From Pseudeuparius sepicola (Eukaryota; Arthropoda; Insecta; Coleoptera; Anthribidae), in the NCBI GenBank assembly GCA_963920635.1, contig OY987304.1, forward strand, positions 32,612,365 to 32,676,364: a DNA stretch of 64,000 bases, in the 5' to 3' direction. The notes under the pieces were generated by a model. It was not told the DNA's origin. It ran no database searches and saw only the letters and a list, made by a program, of their open reading frames with translations. A program made the position numbers and the translations under genes. How positions within the stretch are numbered: the first letter of the stretch is position 1; each line of letters begins with the position of its first letter. Positions 1-11,760 of the stretch are shown here, piece after piece.

Positions 1-131
1 CGGCATACGATTGGTTGGATTTTTATGGAAGGAGCTACCTTATTGGATGCAAGCAGTATGAGGGAAATAATCTTTAAAACATAATTATTATTAGCCCAAA
101 CAAAGGGCTAGATTTAAACATCGCCGCCGCG

Positions 132-452
132 TTGGATGTTAAGAAGTCGTCCATTTTGAAGTTTTATAAATACCCCGCGTCCGACGCCGACGCCGCTGGC
201 CGGATGATTTGCTGCGCGTCCGGCGGCGATCTGGTCCGGGTCGGTCGGCCCGCGACCTCGATGGGCGCGGAGGCAGGGAGCGCGCCGGCACCGCCGCGCC
301 GCTCCTCCGGCCGGCCGGCGGGGTCGCCCGCGGCCCCACTCGGACAGTTAATGAACGCCGCAACCCATTCATATCCAACTGTACGACGCACTATTAATTT
401 ACGGGTTTCGGTGGTGAACGTTTCGATAGGCGGGACTTGGGCGAGAGCTTGA
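132..452. other. GC-rich island, no gene recognised
   Basis: A sharply bounded CpG-rich block (densest about 175-345) stands in very AT-rich DNA. A TATA-like TATAAATA lies at about 165-172, just before it, and a TTAATGAACG homeodomain-like motif at its far edge. It is open in several frames on both strands, as expected of GC-rich DNA, but the translations are low-complexity Arg/Ala/Pro and show no domain. It could be a promoter with 5' UTR or a conserved enhancer. The first 120 bases and 480-840 show nothing else. Confidence 0.35.
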
Positions 453-853
453 CGGATGAGTCGGCCATAAGATCATGAAGCTAAGTCTTAATTCATACAA
501 CCAACGGTGCGAAAATCGTATTAGACGATTTTTTAACGAAACTTTTAATGGTTCTGTGCACGTGGAGATCAATGAAGGATGAAAAACTTGTATAATAATA
601 CCTATACCTACGTGCAAAATATAAGACTTGAACGTATAGATATTATAAGAGTTTTTAATATTTACAATTTAGTTTTACAATATTTCACTTCGCAACATAC
701 CTACTTTAAGAAAAACCAACCTAGGTATGGTGAAATCAAGAGATTACTTTAAATTGTCAACCCAAGTATTAATATAGGTACCTAAGAATAAGATAGTAAT
801 AATTACGAAGGCCTGGAAGAGACACTCGTCTTTTTTTAGATCAACTCCTAAAA

Positions 854-1050
854 TTTCGACTTATAAGTCGAAATTAACTTTAAAATTTCGACTTATAAGT
901 CGAAACTTTAAAATTTCGACTTATAAGTCGAAACTTTAAAATTTCGACTTATAAGTCGAAACTTTAAAATTTCGACTTATAAGTCGAAACATTATGGCTT
1001 CGAGTTATAAGTCGAAATTTTGGGTCAATATTTCGACTTATAAGTCGAAA
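854..1050. repeat. Palindromic satellite, 7 copies of a self-complementary 20-mer
   Basis: The 20-mer TTTCGACTTATAAGTCGAAA is its own reverse complement. Copies lie at 854-873, 886-905, 914-933, 942-961, 970-989, 998-1017 (two changes near its 5' end) and 1031-1050. The middle copies are spaced at exactly 28 bp by CTTTAAAA linkers. Every unit can extrude as a hairpin. The spacing drifts at both ends, as expected for an array growing by slippage or unequal exchange. Confidence 0.95.
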
Positions 1051-1087
1051 TTTTAAATTATTACCCTCTAAATATTTCAACCTAGTG

Positions 1088-1803
1088 TAGATATTCATGG
1101 CTTGACTTGATATTCAAGCTACTTGACTGACTTGACTTGAAATCAAGTCAAGTTCAAGTCAAGTAGTAATTTTCCAATATCAAGTCAAGTCAAGTATTTA
1201 TTTCTCAAGTAATTGAAAAACCAAGTTTTTCTTGACGCTACTTGATTACTTGATTTTTATCAATTTCAAATTTTATTATCAGTTAGGACAGTTAGGTAAA
1301 TAATAATAATAAACCTTTGCATTGTACACTTTTTTTGCAAAACTAGGAAAGAACAAAAATAAACTATTTTAAGTCCGTACCAAAACTATGTGTATAGTCT
1401 GTGTAACAACAAAAACTTCTATTTATTTGTCTGTGTCTGACGTGTCTGTGTTACATAGACAACAAAAACTTCTATTTGTTTCACGTTAACACCGTTCAAA
1501 GCACTTTTTTTTCTTAACATATAAACATTTTTCTCGGAAACTTGGTTCTTATTTTGTGTGTTAATAATAAATAAACATGTTCACAAGTAAAAGTAAATTT
1601 TATTGTATTGCCAATTTTAGAGATTCATGGCTTGACTTGATATTCAAGCTACTTGACTTGACTTGACTTGAAATCAAGTCCAAGTTCAAGTCAAGTAGTA
1701 ATTTTCCAATATCAAGTCAAGTCAAATATTTAATTTGTCAAAAGCTTGATTTTCAAGTCAAGTCAAGTTATTTGTTAAAATGTCAAGCTACTTGACTTGA
1801 TGA
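1088..1803. repeat. CTTGA/TCAAG-rich repeat, two direct copies around a 400-bp spacer
   Basis: Blocks at about 1088-1200 and 1619-1800 are made of CTTGA and its complement TCAAG. Both begin with ATTCATGGCTTGACTTGATA and continue in the same order, so they are direct copies about 530 bp apart. The second is longer. The spacer (1201-1618) has no gene. AACCTAGTGT occurs just outside each end of the region (1079 and 1810), possibly marking its borders. Confidence 0.75.
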
Positions 1804-1833
1804 AACCCTAACCTAGTGTGACCTAGACATATT

Positions 1834-3495
1834 CAGGGTGGTCCAACTTTTAACCACAAAACTTTAGGAACCTATAGAAAACATAAAAATAGGTAGATTT
1901 TTTCATATAAAATCTTAACGATTTTCGTTATACATGGCGTTAAAATTCATTTTTCTTCATGTTTTCTATAATATCTGCTAAAGGAAGACAGTTAAGGCAG
2001 ACATATTTGGTACAGTGTGGGCACAAATTAAGTACTACTTCCACCAGTCCATCATATTTTTTAATACAAAAAAGGTAGGCCACTGTAAAGTAATCTTTTT
2101 TTGCCTTCACTAATTTCCCAACCAATTCTAAAAAAAAACTGTTCTAGACTTTTTTTACGAAAAAGGACCGTTTTTGAAAAATTTACTTTTGTGCGTTTTA
2201 ATTTTTAGCGGAAGAAAATAGAAGTAGGTTTAGACTTTCGAAATTTTGTACACCTACTCACTTTTTTATTCTAAATAACTTTCCTTAATAACATTTTGCC
2301 GTAAAACCTACATAAAGACCACTTTACTGGTGCGAAAAATTATTATTTTTTAATTCCTAGAGCACATGATTTTTCGAATCTAGAAACTTTTCTGTAGCTT
2401 TTAGGACCAAATATTATTAAGGAAAGTTGTTCGGATTTAAAAACTCAGTATAGGCGTGCAAAAAAGTCAAGGATAGTTTTCTTCTTAGAATTGATTGAGA
2501 AATTTAATGATGGTAAAAAATATTACTTTTCCAGTGGCGTACCATTTGTTTATTAAAAAATATGATGGTTGGCCCCCGTCTCTCCAGCACTGGTGGAAGT
2601 AGATGGCCCTAAATATTTTTATAATATTTAATTACATTTTTATAAGAAAAAAACCTACTTATTTTAATTGTTAGTTGTTTCACGTCCTTCAGTGTTCATG
2701 TTGAAAATTCACAGGGATAGGACATAAATAAATAAATGCAACCTTTTAAAACAATTGCCGACGTTTCGTCAATATATTTTGACTTTTTCAAGGCTAAAAA
2801 GAAAAACACAATGTCGTAAGAACTACAGAAAAAAGACGAAATACAATACAAACCGAACAAGAAAGTAAAAACTCACCAAGTTAAATCAGTTGAATATTAT
2901 AGCACATATGAAAACATTGTTAAAGACCATATAGACAATTGAAAGACACATTGTTACCGTAAATGCACACGTTATAAATATACTTTCTTGTTCGGTTTGT
3001 ATTGTATTTCGTCTTTTTTCTGTAGTTCTTACGACATTGTGTTTTTCTTTTTAGCCTTGAAAAAGTCAAAATATATTGACGAAATGTCGGCAATTGTTTT
3101 AAAAGGTTGCATTTATTTATTTATGTCCTATCCCTGTGAATTTTCAACATGACTACTTATTTTAAAAAAAAAACTCACCAAGTTAAATCAGTTGAATATT
3201 ATAGCACATATGAAAACATTGTTAAAGACCATATAGACAATTGAAAGACACATTGTTACCGTAAATGCACACGTTATAAATATACTTTCTTGTTCGGTTT
3301 GTATTGTATTTCGTCTTTTTTCTGTAGTTCTTACGACATTGTGTTTTTCTTTTTAGCCTTGAAAAAGTCAAAATATATTGACGAAATGTCGGCAATTGTT
3401 TTAAAAGGTTGCATTTATTTATTTATGTCCTATCCCTGTGAATTTTCAACATGACTACTTATTTTAACTTCTTCTGAAAGTTGGACCTCCCTGTA
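1834..3495. mobile_element. Inverted-repeat element, CAGGG(T/A)GGTCCAACTTT ends
   Basis: The left end CAGGGTGGTCCAACTTTT (1834) is matched in reverse complement by the right end at about 3478-3495 (AAGTTGGACCTCCCTG followed by TATA). The termini are short, but the interior holds a large hairpin with a duplicated arm (see 2696-3467). Bases 2205-2440 resemble the interior of the elements at 50.3 and 61.8 kb (shared AGACTTTCGAAATTT and ACATTTTG(C/T)CGT stretches). A 61-codon frame at 1940-2125 (-) has no recognisable domain and is not called a gene. Confidence 0.7.
2696..3467. repeat. 172-bp-arm hairpin with a tandemly duplicated loop plus right arm
   Basis: The left arm 2696-2867 is the near-perfect reverse complement of 2981-3152. 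The loop (2868-2980) and right arm are then repeated head-to-tail with a 302-bp offset (about 2868-3165 and 3170-3467, almost identical). One left arm can therefore pair with either of two right arms. The arms run through a TTTATTTATTTATG stretch and contain no coding sequence. The high identity of the two copies points to a recent duplication. Confidence 0.9.
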
Positions 3496-3497
3496 TA

Positions 3498-6400
3498 GAA
3501 GCAAAGAAAATTGCGTAGTACCATTTTCTTTGATAGAAGTAGTTACCACAGAAGCAATCAATTTATGGTGTAGGAGAGGAGTGGTAATTACTATTATTTT
3601 GACTTCTTTGTTATTGGCAGCTATATAGGTACAAGGGACGAATTTGCTCCGATATAAATAAAATATAGCATTTGCACAAGTATAGGTACGTCAAAAACTC
3701 ATAGAAAACCGTAGCAATCCAAATGGTTACTTATATAGGACAATTATGATTATTTTAGAATGATATAAACAACAATTCCGTGAACCTTTATTTTGTCTAG
3801 CGCTCTCTGGGTCTTCATTAGAAACAAAAACCATTTCGAACAGATAAATGCAAAACGTTAGTTTTTAAGCTACAGGAACCAGGAACTTAAAATTAATTGT
3901 GTACAAAACTATAAGACAGATTCTTATTTTTATCACTCAAAAGCTATTTTTCTAAATTTTCGTTGTTCTAGGATATAAAAGAAAAATGTTATGTATTATT
4001 GGGCAATCAGTTTTTTCTAAAAAATCCCAAATACCTAGCACTTTTTGAAATTTGAGATCATAAATGTGATCGTAGTTAGTCTTAACTATATACGACCCAG
4101 CAATAATCGGTCAACAAATACCTAAATATTTTACAAGGATGGTAAGTCCTTAACGTGGATACCCCAGACAAAATATGACTAGACAAATTTTTCTTAAGAA
4201 ATAAATCATGCATGGAATACATAAACCTATTTTCATCATTTTTTATACTCAATTTATCCGCAATCGTTTCGTTTGGGAGATCAGGATGTGAACACATATG
4301 TATAAAAACTGAAGTTTGAACGCCCTGGGTTGTTCGTTGGAATCGGAATGAGGCGTAGATTCCAAAAATTCGATATAATACAGGGTTTTCCATTAAAAAA
4401 ACATGACATTGGTTTTCCCAGCTTTTACGGAACACACTGTATCAATTTCAATAAGATCAAGGAAAAGCCCACCAAAAATATTGTGCGGTGGCGTCGCTCG
4501 TACCGGCGCTGACTTTTTAAACTGCGCATGTTTTTCTGTCTTCGATCTTGGTTCGAACCGATATCGAGGCAGGCGCATGCACATGCGTCTTTAAAGAAAA
4601 ACACCGCTATGGCCAAAGAGCGCTGGACAAATGTGGGTTCACACTTTTGCTCCTAAATGGCTTTATCCGTGTGATGGTATTACTACGGTTTTCTAGGGTC
4701 TTCCATAGTACTTGAGCGAATGCTATCCTAGTTCCATCGGGAAGAAAGTCAGCCCTAGCGCAAATGGCAACAAAGACAAAATAATAGTAATTGCCTCCCC
4801 CTCCCCCGCACAAGCATGTGGTTGCTTCTGGGGTACTCCTAGTTTGGAGTATTGTGAGGGTGAGAATTATTATTATATTATATCTTGTCCTAATAGGTGG
4901 ACCGTGGACACACTGTAGAATATGTCTAAAATTAAAGTTTAGGTCACATAGAACTCTCTATATGAAAAGTACCACATTTTCTATGGTTGTTTATAGGCAA
5001 CTATAAAATTTTTAAGATCTTTGTCATAAGTGTGTTCTTAAAATTGTCAATGTAAATACGTTATGATTACACATTTTGAGTTGCTTATTCTTCTACTTCA
5101 TTCTAATTTCTGGTATTCTCATTTTGGTTTTGTACATTCTTAGTCAAATTGCACTTTACATTTATTGCAACTTTGGCGGACCTATGAAGGCCAATCTTCG
5201 TATATTATTATCTTATCTTTTAAATATCTACATCGAACACCAAATAATATCTAATACACCTAATACTAAACAAAATTTGTTGTCGATGTCTAGCTACTGC
5301 ATTGTAGCTTTGACATTAAAAGTGGATATCTACAAGAAATAAGTTCAACGAGCTAAATAACTTTTCTATTTGGGATTTGGTAATTCCTTGGTTATGTGCC
5401 TGTTTCGTTGTATGTCATGAATACCATCACTACCACCTAGTTAGTAGGTCTTGAGAAAAGTACCTACTAGGGTAATTTTCGCTACTTTTGTAATTAACAT
5501 TAACTAAATCTAAATTATTTATCTTAAAAGTATCAAAATGTCATACTAATGTCTAGGAAATTTTTTACTGTTTTTTCCACGTATCCGAATTCATGCTGAA
5601 TTAGAGAAAATTAAATACATATATCTATACTAATATGGGAATGCACACTTCTCGCTTAGAGAGTTTCAGAGCGGGTTATGTTGCAGAACTAACGCATTTT
5701 TTGAAACAACACCACTGAACAGTTCCTAGTCATCATATGTCAAAGACAATTTGCTTACTATGGGTACCGCCCAGCCCATATGGCATAGAGAATGGCACTT
5801 TTGGCCTGAGAAAACTACACCATAGGTTAAAGTTTTATGCGTTCATAAAGAGGTCCCTATCGGTCGATCTACAAGATCGTATTTATCTGATCCCTATGAT
5901 CATCTTCATCAGTAACATTCTATTCTAAATTTTGTGCCAATAATAAAAAAGTTTGTCTCTATTAACGACTAGCGTTTTTTTTTTTTCAACATATTCACAC
6001 CTCATCATTAATTTGATAATTTTGGTACGGGTTCTAACCTAAAAATATTTCTGGCATACATTTCTAACCAACAAATCCTACTTGCGAGGCTTTTTACTTT
6101 TCCCTGGATATTGCCGAAACTTGTTGCCAGTAAAGGACAGGTGATATATCTTATTCGTATAACTGCGCAAAATCGGCGAATATAATGACACTATAGAGAC
6201 TTTTCTCATATTAAAATATAATAATTGGATAATGCAGTACCTCATAGACTATTACTGACACGCCCATTTTACCATTTGATTTCATAGTTTTGACACGGGT
6301 TCCGTACAAAAAAAAATCAATTCTATACCATCAAAATGTCAGAAATTTCTAAGCAACAACTATACTTGCGCAGTATGTATATAACTTTTTATCAGTATGT

Positions 6401-8439
6401 AAAGGACGGGTCATCTTATTCCTAACTGCCCAAATCGGAGAATAAGGACACTAATAACTTTCTAGGATCGACTCTTTCTTCTAGTTACCATACAGTAAAT
6501 TACAACTGGATTGGTGCGGATAGTCTTTGTCCGTCCCACACCAACACAGACACACGCCCTTGATAGGTCACACGTAATGTCACCTCAAATGTCACACTAC
6601 CTCTGTCTGTCTCTCTCACCCACAATAGACTAGATTGTATATGTGGCGTACCAAGACAAATCACGTGGGAGGCATTAATGCTTTTTCGCAAGGTGGTACA
6701 TAATAGCGATATTGGATACATATAATAGGAGGTGTGGCAGAGAGAATGATGAAAAGTGAAGAGCAATGTTTCGTGAAGAGTTGCAAGCATATTTATTTCC
6801 TAATAGGGACAGGTTAAAGAGCTGAGAACAGTATACTTGAACATGAGGAATGATTACCTTGTTAATTATAATTTTAATGACTCTACAGTTTGTCTCCGGA
6901 TTTACCTATAACTAATTATTATTATATATCTTAAAACTTAGAAATCTTATTTCTAAATGGAAGCAATTTCTTATAATTTTGCAGGAAAATGTCACAACCC
7001 TTTTTATTATTTTGCGACGTAAAATCTTCTACATAAATAGGTAGGTGTTAACTTCAACTAATCTTCTGCTCGTACAGACGATTCTCCGCTTAGTAGCAAT
7101 CTTTAATTTAAAAATTCAAGTAAGTAAGGCAGATACCCAATTATCTGATTTGTTGACTAATGTCAATCTGAATAAAAAAATGTCATTGCCTAGGTTTGTC
7201 CCGTTACATCAAATTAACTTGTATAAACACTTGAAAAGTAAAAATCACGTTTATTAAACCGAACTACGAAAGCATGAGAAACGAAGGTGCCAAATCAGCC
7301 TGGATGTGCTTCTTGACATCCATTCACCGTTCACGGTGACCTTAAACCGGTCATTTTTAACAAGCAGCGTCTCCCTTTCACCAGAGTTTGATTAACGCGT
7401 GACACAGACGCACACCATTTCAAAATGTCGCTTTTAGTAAGTCTACTTTTACGTTTTTCTACTATTTAACAACTTCGAGTGGAACTGAATAATTACTTTA
7501 AGTCTCACATTTCATTTGGAAATAAGGAGGAAGTTCTAGAAAATTAGTGGCTTGGGATGACCTTACGAAAAACAGAATGTCAACTATCCAGACACACGAG
7601 TGCGACAGAATTGAAGTGGGCACTTATAGGGTAAACAATTTTGATATTGCTTCAGTCTCTTCTGAATTTCTTCTCTTCAACGTGTAAGTACCACAAAACC
7701 TAATGATTTATTTCAAATGTGTCTTCTACAAAAAATCTTAAGTGTTTCAGTTGAACACGTCCGGTCCGTGATCTCCGCTAATGTTACTTTCTATGGATGG
7801 TATAAAAAATTACTGCTATCCGCTTCAACGTCTAACGGACGTCATAATCGTACAGCAGTGCGATAACGACACCAGTAATTAATATTTATGGTCTATCTAA
7901 TATCTATAACGAAACGCTCTCATCAGTTTTAGTTTCCAAACGGCGGGTTCATTCAGAGTGACTGATGATTAAAGCCTTAACTGGTTCAGAGCAGTTTCTA
8001 TCTTCTATCACATATTTAAAGGTTTCTATAGAATGGCCCGAATCGAAACATCTTTGTTAGTTACACACGTAGGGTGGTTAGATATTGATGGTGTAAGCAA
8101 ACGTGTCTGGGGGTTGGCATAATATGGCTACTTTTACTTCTTTTCCTTTTTTCTACTGAAAAAAAAAACCAGTAGTTATGTGATATTAAATTCTCTTTTC
8201 AATTTCAAGTTTAATTTTTTATTTCAAGTTTATCTTGGCTTGATAGGCAGCGATCTATTGCATTCAGTCTCGAAGAACATAATCACTCTTATAGGTATAC
8301 CTAAGATATAGGAAAGTCAACATAACTGTGATTTGTAGGTTCCCTTTTTACCAAGATTGTTTTATAAGTACATTTAGTTATGACAAATTAAGCGTTAGTA
8401 ATATTTATTAACATATATTTTACTATTACTGCACTATAA
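3498..8439. other. AT-rich intergenic or intronic DNA without a recognisable gene
   Basis: No exon, RNA gene or coding element could be supported here. At 4381-4440 a 60-bp miniature has CAGGGTTTTCC near one end and GGAACACACTG at the other, resembling the CAGGG-ended class. A diverged direct repeat at 6005-6475 is listed separately. Frames such as 4082-4435 (-) and 5076-5342 (+) have no domain, no splice context and AT-driven composition. Confidence 0.5.
6005..6475. repeat. Diverged direct repeat, about 255-bp period
   Basis: About 6005-6215 and 6265-6475 share ordered blocks: GGTACGGGTTC versus GACACGGGTTCC, TTTCTAACCAACAA versus TTTCTAAGCAACAA, CTACTTGCG versus ATACTTGCG, and GTAAAGGACAGGT versus GTAAAGGACGGGT, followed by CTTATTC and GACACTA. 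Similarity is clear but old, with many indels. It is either an ancient tandem duplication or two neighbouring copies of one repeat. No coding content was seen. Confidence 0.6.
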
Positions 8440-8510
8440 TTGTTAGTTAGTTTTGCAGATGATACTACCGTACTATATCAAGGGGAAACCTTTAAAGAAA
8501 TTGTCTAAAT
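8440..8510 (+). pseudogene. LINE reverse-transcriptase fragment (FADD motif)
   Basis: A short stretch reads VSFADDTTVLYQGETFKE, the RT catalytic FADD box and its flank, before a stop. It matches the same region of the larger LINE remnant at 9340-11760 (ADD, then tyrosine, then GETFEE). Nothing LINE-like is seen immediately on either side, so it is a small orphan fragment. Confidence 0.7.
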
Positions 8511-9181
8511 AACGGAGATTTAGAAGAAATTTTTCCTGTCTTCGTGTGAAACTAAATAGAACGTTATATATGTCTCTTGTTAAGAGTTCTATTTTTGCCA
8601 AATAAGTATCCAATACACTTTGGATTCATTAAATATGATTTCAAACCGATGCGTTTCCTGTTTTCACCTGAGATATACGCTGCGTTTAAATCATAATTAG
8701 ACCATACATAATTGTCACTAGTTAAGGAGTGCTGCTCGCTTTTTCTACATTAATAGTTTCCTATATAGCATGCCGCCTTGGGCGCATTTCGTATGCATTT
8801 GAATTATCATTCCATTTACGACTAATACCATATAAAAGCACTACTAATGCCGGCATCTGCAAGAAATATTTGTGCTACACCCAGATTAATCTCATTCAAA
8901 TTGTGTCGGGAATAATTAGGGCACTATAAAAATATGATTTGTGGAGAATTTGCTTTATCATATGGCAACACTTTTCTTTCACATATCACACTAGTTATGA
9001 GAAATTACCATAATGGCCTATTTCTTTTTGTCGGAAAGGTCAAGAAATATCGCTGGTGGTAATTCCAACATGAGAAAGGTTAGCTTCCACAATAATAAAA
9101 AGGTATATATAGATAATACAACACAATACTTAAAAATGGCTTGGTCCAAGACTACAAATGACAATAGTGATAAATTATAAA

Positions 9182-9288
9182 GATGGATGTTTTTGTGGCA
9201 TATTAAAAAAAGAAAATCAGCTGAAATCAGCTTGGATTAGAACCCGATTCTCCATTTACCCGATATGCCACAAAACATCCCTCTTCAT
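9182..9288. repeat. Small hairpin / miniature inverted repeat
   Basis: GATGGATGTTTTTGTGGCATAT (9182) pairs with GATATGCCACAAAACATCCC (about 9263-9282), giving stems of about 20 bp around a 55-bp loop. Its ends do not match the CAGGG class. It lies just upstream of the LINE remnant. Confidence 0.55.
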
Positions 9289-9339
9289 GCATAATTACAA
9301 TTACAAAAATCCATCTTTGTTATAATATTCTTTACTTGA

Positions 9340-10111
9340 CATTGTGGGTTAGAATTTCCACGTTCGATACTTGTATTATGTAGCTATATGTAGAATATTG
9401 TGGGTATATCACTGGTAGAATACAGTATATAAGTGTACGCGGTACTATGAGCGAACCAAGACTGGTGACGTATGGTGTGCCACAGGGAACGGTTCTGGGA
9501 CCTCTCTGGTTTGTCCTATATATCAACGACTTGATGAACTTAAGTGAAAAGGGCAAACTTGTTAGTTTTGCAGATGATAGATTCTACCATACTATTTCAA
9601 GGTGAAACCTTTGAAGAAATTAAAAATACGATATGGAATGCGATTTTAAATTATATGAAAAATGGTTTCAACTAAATAAGCTAACACTAAATTGGCAAAA
9701 ATCGTAATATCTACCCTTCACATCATACGAATCTTCTTTGTCACAAATGGAGAAAATCGTACGGAAATTCCAGAGGCAGTCTAGATAAAATAGCACGGTG
9801 TAATTATAGACCGACATCTTCGATGGGATCGGAAAGTTAAAAATGTAACTAATAAAATCAGGGGAATAATATTTAAATTTACTTACATACGTGATCATTT
9901 ATCGATTGATCAATTGAAGACCATATACTCTTCCTTGGTGGAATATCATCTAAACTACGGCATCTTGGGATGGGGAGACGTGGCAGAATGTTACCTAAAA
10001 AGTTAAAACTTTACAGAAATGGCTCTTGAAAATAATATACAAGAAAGAAATTACTTACCGTAGTAATCAGGTGTATAACGAAAGCAAGATACTAGATATT
10101 CGTCAGCTATA
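9340..10111 (+). pseudogene. Jockey-like LINE reverse transcriptase, decayed, upstream part
   Basis: The frame at about 9408-9600 reads the RT signature YGVPQGTVLGP, then YINDL, then the SFADD catalytic box. These are hallmarks of non-LTR retrotransposon reverse transcriptases of the jockey/CR1 type. Downstream, stops and frameshifts break the frame, but thumb-region similarity can be followed to about 10110. There the CAGGG foldback (10112-11556) interrupts it, and the C-terminal tail resumes at 11559. The 5' part of the LINE (ORF1, endonuclease, start of RT) is absent. The relic is inactive. Confidence 0.85.
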
Positions 10112-11556
10112 CAGGGTGGCCCACCACGAACTGCATCGATCTATATATGGAAAACTAAAAGTAGGAAAATTCTGAAAATTTTGCACCTCACCAATGAAGA
10201 TGGGCGCTGCTCAACTAAAATATTTTGGTGAGTCTGGCACTTCCGGTTATACCGGAAGTCGATATCAACTTTCTTATTTCAAATGGAACACCCTGTATAT
10301 TATTGCATTTTTGAATTCTAGGCATCATTTTGGAACAAAAACATATGTCTAAATCCAACCGTTTTTTGAGATATTTGCATTTTTCCGAAAAAAATTACAG
10401 GTGCAGACCTAAAGTCAATTAGCAATTTATACGAGGAAACCGTGAAATTTCAAAACGAATTTTTGGCATCGTGTAACAGAAGTCCGGACTTAGTGATCCC
10501 TGCTGAGAAATAAATCGGTTCTTATACAGGGTGTTCACAAAATATGAATAAAAATTACATTCAAAATGTGCTTAATTCTCGAAATTTTCAAATGGAAACC
10601 CCCATTTTTTTTAATGCGATCTTATTCAACACTAAAAATGATGACAACTTTGTATAAGGTTTCCTATACCTAAATGCAGTAATTTTCGATTAATTTACGA
10701 AAAACCAACTTTTCGCAAATAAAATGCGGGGTTTGAAAATCATATTAGCCGTGGACGTTGAAAAGGCAATTGCGGCTGAGGAAATGCCACTTGGTTTATA
10801 AATTATTGTCAACAATAATGCCGGCGCGCTTAAATTAGATTATTTAAATATGTTTATTATCTACGGAGAATGCAACAAAGTAATATCAAGAACGTGCGGT
10901 ACATAATCTTCGTTTGTGTAATTTAAGCGCGCCGGCATTATTGTTGACAATAATTTATAAACCAAGTGACATTTCCTCAGCCGCGATTGTCTTTTCAATG
11001 TCCACGACTAATATGATTTTCCAAGCATTAAGCAAACCCCGCATTTTATGGGCGAAAAGTGGGTTTTTCGTAAATTAATCGAAAATTACTGCATTGAGGT
11101 ATAGGAAACCTTACACAAAGTTGTCATCATTTTTAGTGGTGAATAAGATCGCATAAAAGAAATGGGGGTTTCCATTTGAAAATTTCGAGATTTAAGCACA
11201 TTTTGAATATAATTTTTATTCATATTTTGTGAACACCCTGTATAAGAACGGATTTATTTCTCAGCAGAGATCACTAGGTCAGGGCTCTCAAAAACGGTTG
11301 GATTTAGACATATGACATGTTGCATGTTTTTGTTCCAAAATGATGCCTAGTATCAAAAAATGCAATAATATACAGGGTGTTCCATTTGAAATAAGAAAGT
11401 TGATATCGACTTCCGGTATAACCGGAAGTGCCAGATTCACCAAAATATTTTAGTTGAGCAGCGCCTATCGGCATTGGTGAGGTGCCAAATTTTCAGAATT
11501 TCCCTACTTTTAGTTTTCCATATATGGATCGATGCAGTTCGTGGTGGGCCACCCTG
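10112..11556. mobile_element. 1.45-kb palindromic foldback inserted in a LINE
   Basis: The ends CAGGGTGGCCCACCACGAAC and its reverse complement are flanked by TA on both sides, as for Tc1/mariner targets. The two halves are mirror images almost throughout: left arm to about 10837, 81-bp loop, right arm from about 10919. Inside each arm are further CAGGGTGTTC ends. One pair bounds an outer module (10112-10297 and 11371-11556). Another bounds an inner palindrome (10525-11242). No transposase is present, so it is non-autonomous. Confidence 0.9.
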
Positions 11557-11558
11557 TA

Positions 11559-11760
11559 TTGCTTCAATCATACGGAGAAAAATTAAAATGCAGTTAGTAG
11601 TTAGTTGACCATAAATACAACACTAGAGGAAGATCTGTACATCTGAGCCATATCTCCAAAACTTTAGGACAACGTTCAGTAGTATATTATGCTCCTAGAA
11701 TTTATAAATTATTACCAAAACTTAAGAACATACGTTAATGTCCGAGAGTCTACCTATAAT
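11559..11760 (+). pseudogene. LINE reverse transcriptase, downstream part (3' of the foldback)
   Basis: Once the foldback and one TA copy are ignored, this stretch continues the LINE C-terminal region of 9340-10111: a basic loop, then a block resembling the TLGQRSVVYYAP-type motif and IYKLLP found near the end of jockey-type ORF2 proteins. Stops and frameshifts are scattered. No poly-A tail was identified with confidence. Confidence 0.7.

Noticed and set aside
854..1050. CRISPR-like array
   Set aside because: Spacers are invariant CTTTAAAA linkers, not unique sequence, and the genome is eukaryotic; it is a satellite.
7431..7442. ATGTCGCTTTTA followed by GTAAGT (a four-codon first exon)
   Set aside because: Attractive because of the Kozak-like context and a less AT-rich stretch upstream, but too short to support. 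A similar ATGTCCATAAAAGTAAGT at 38165 shows such combinations arise by chance.
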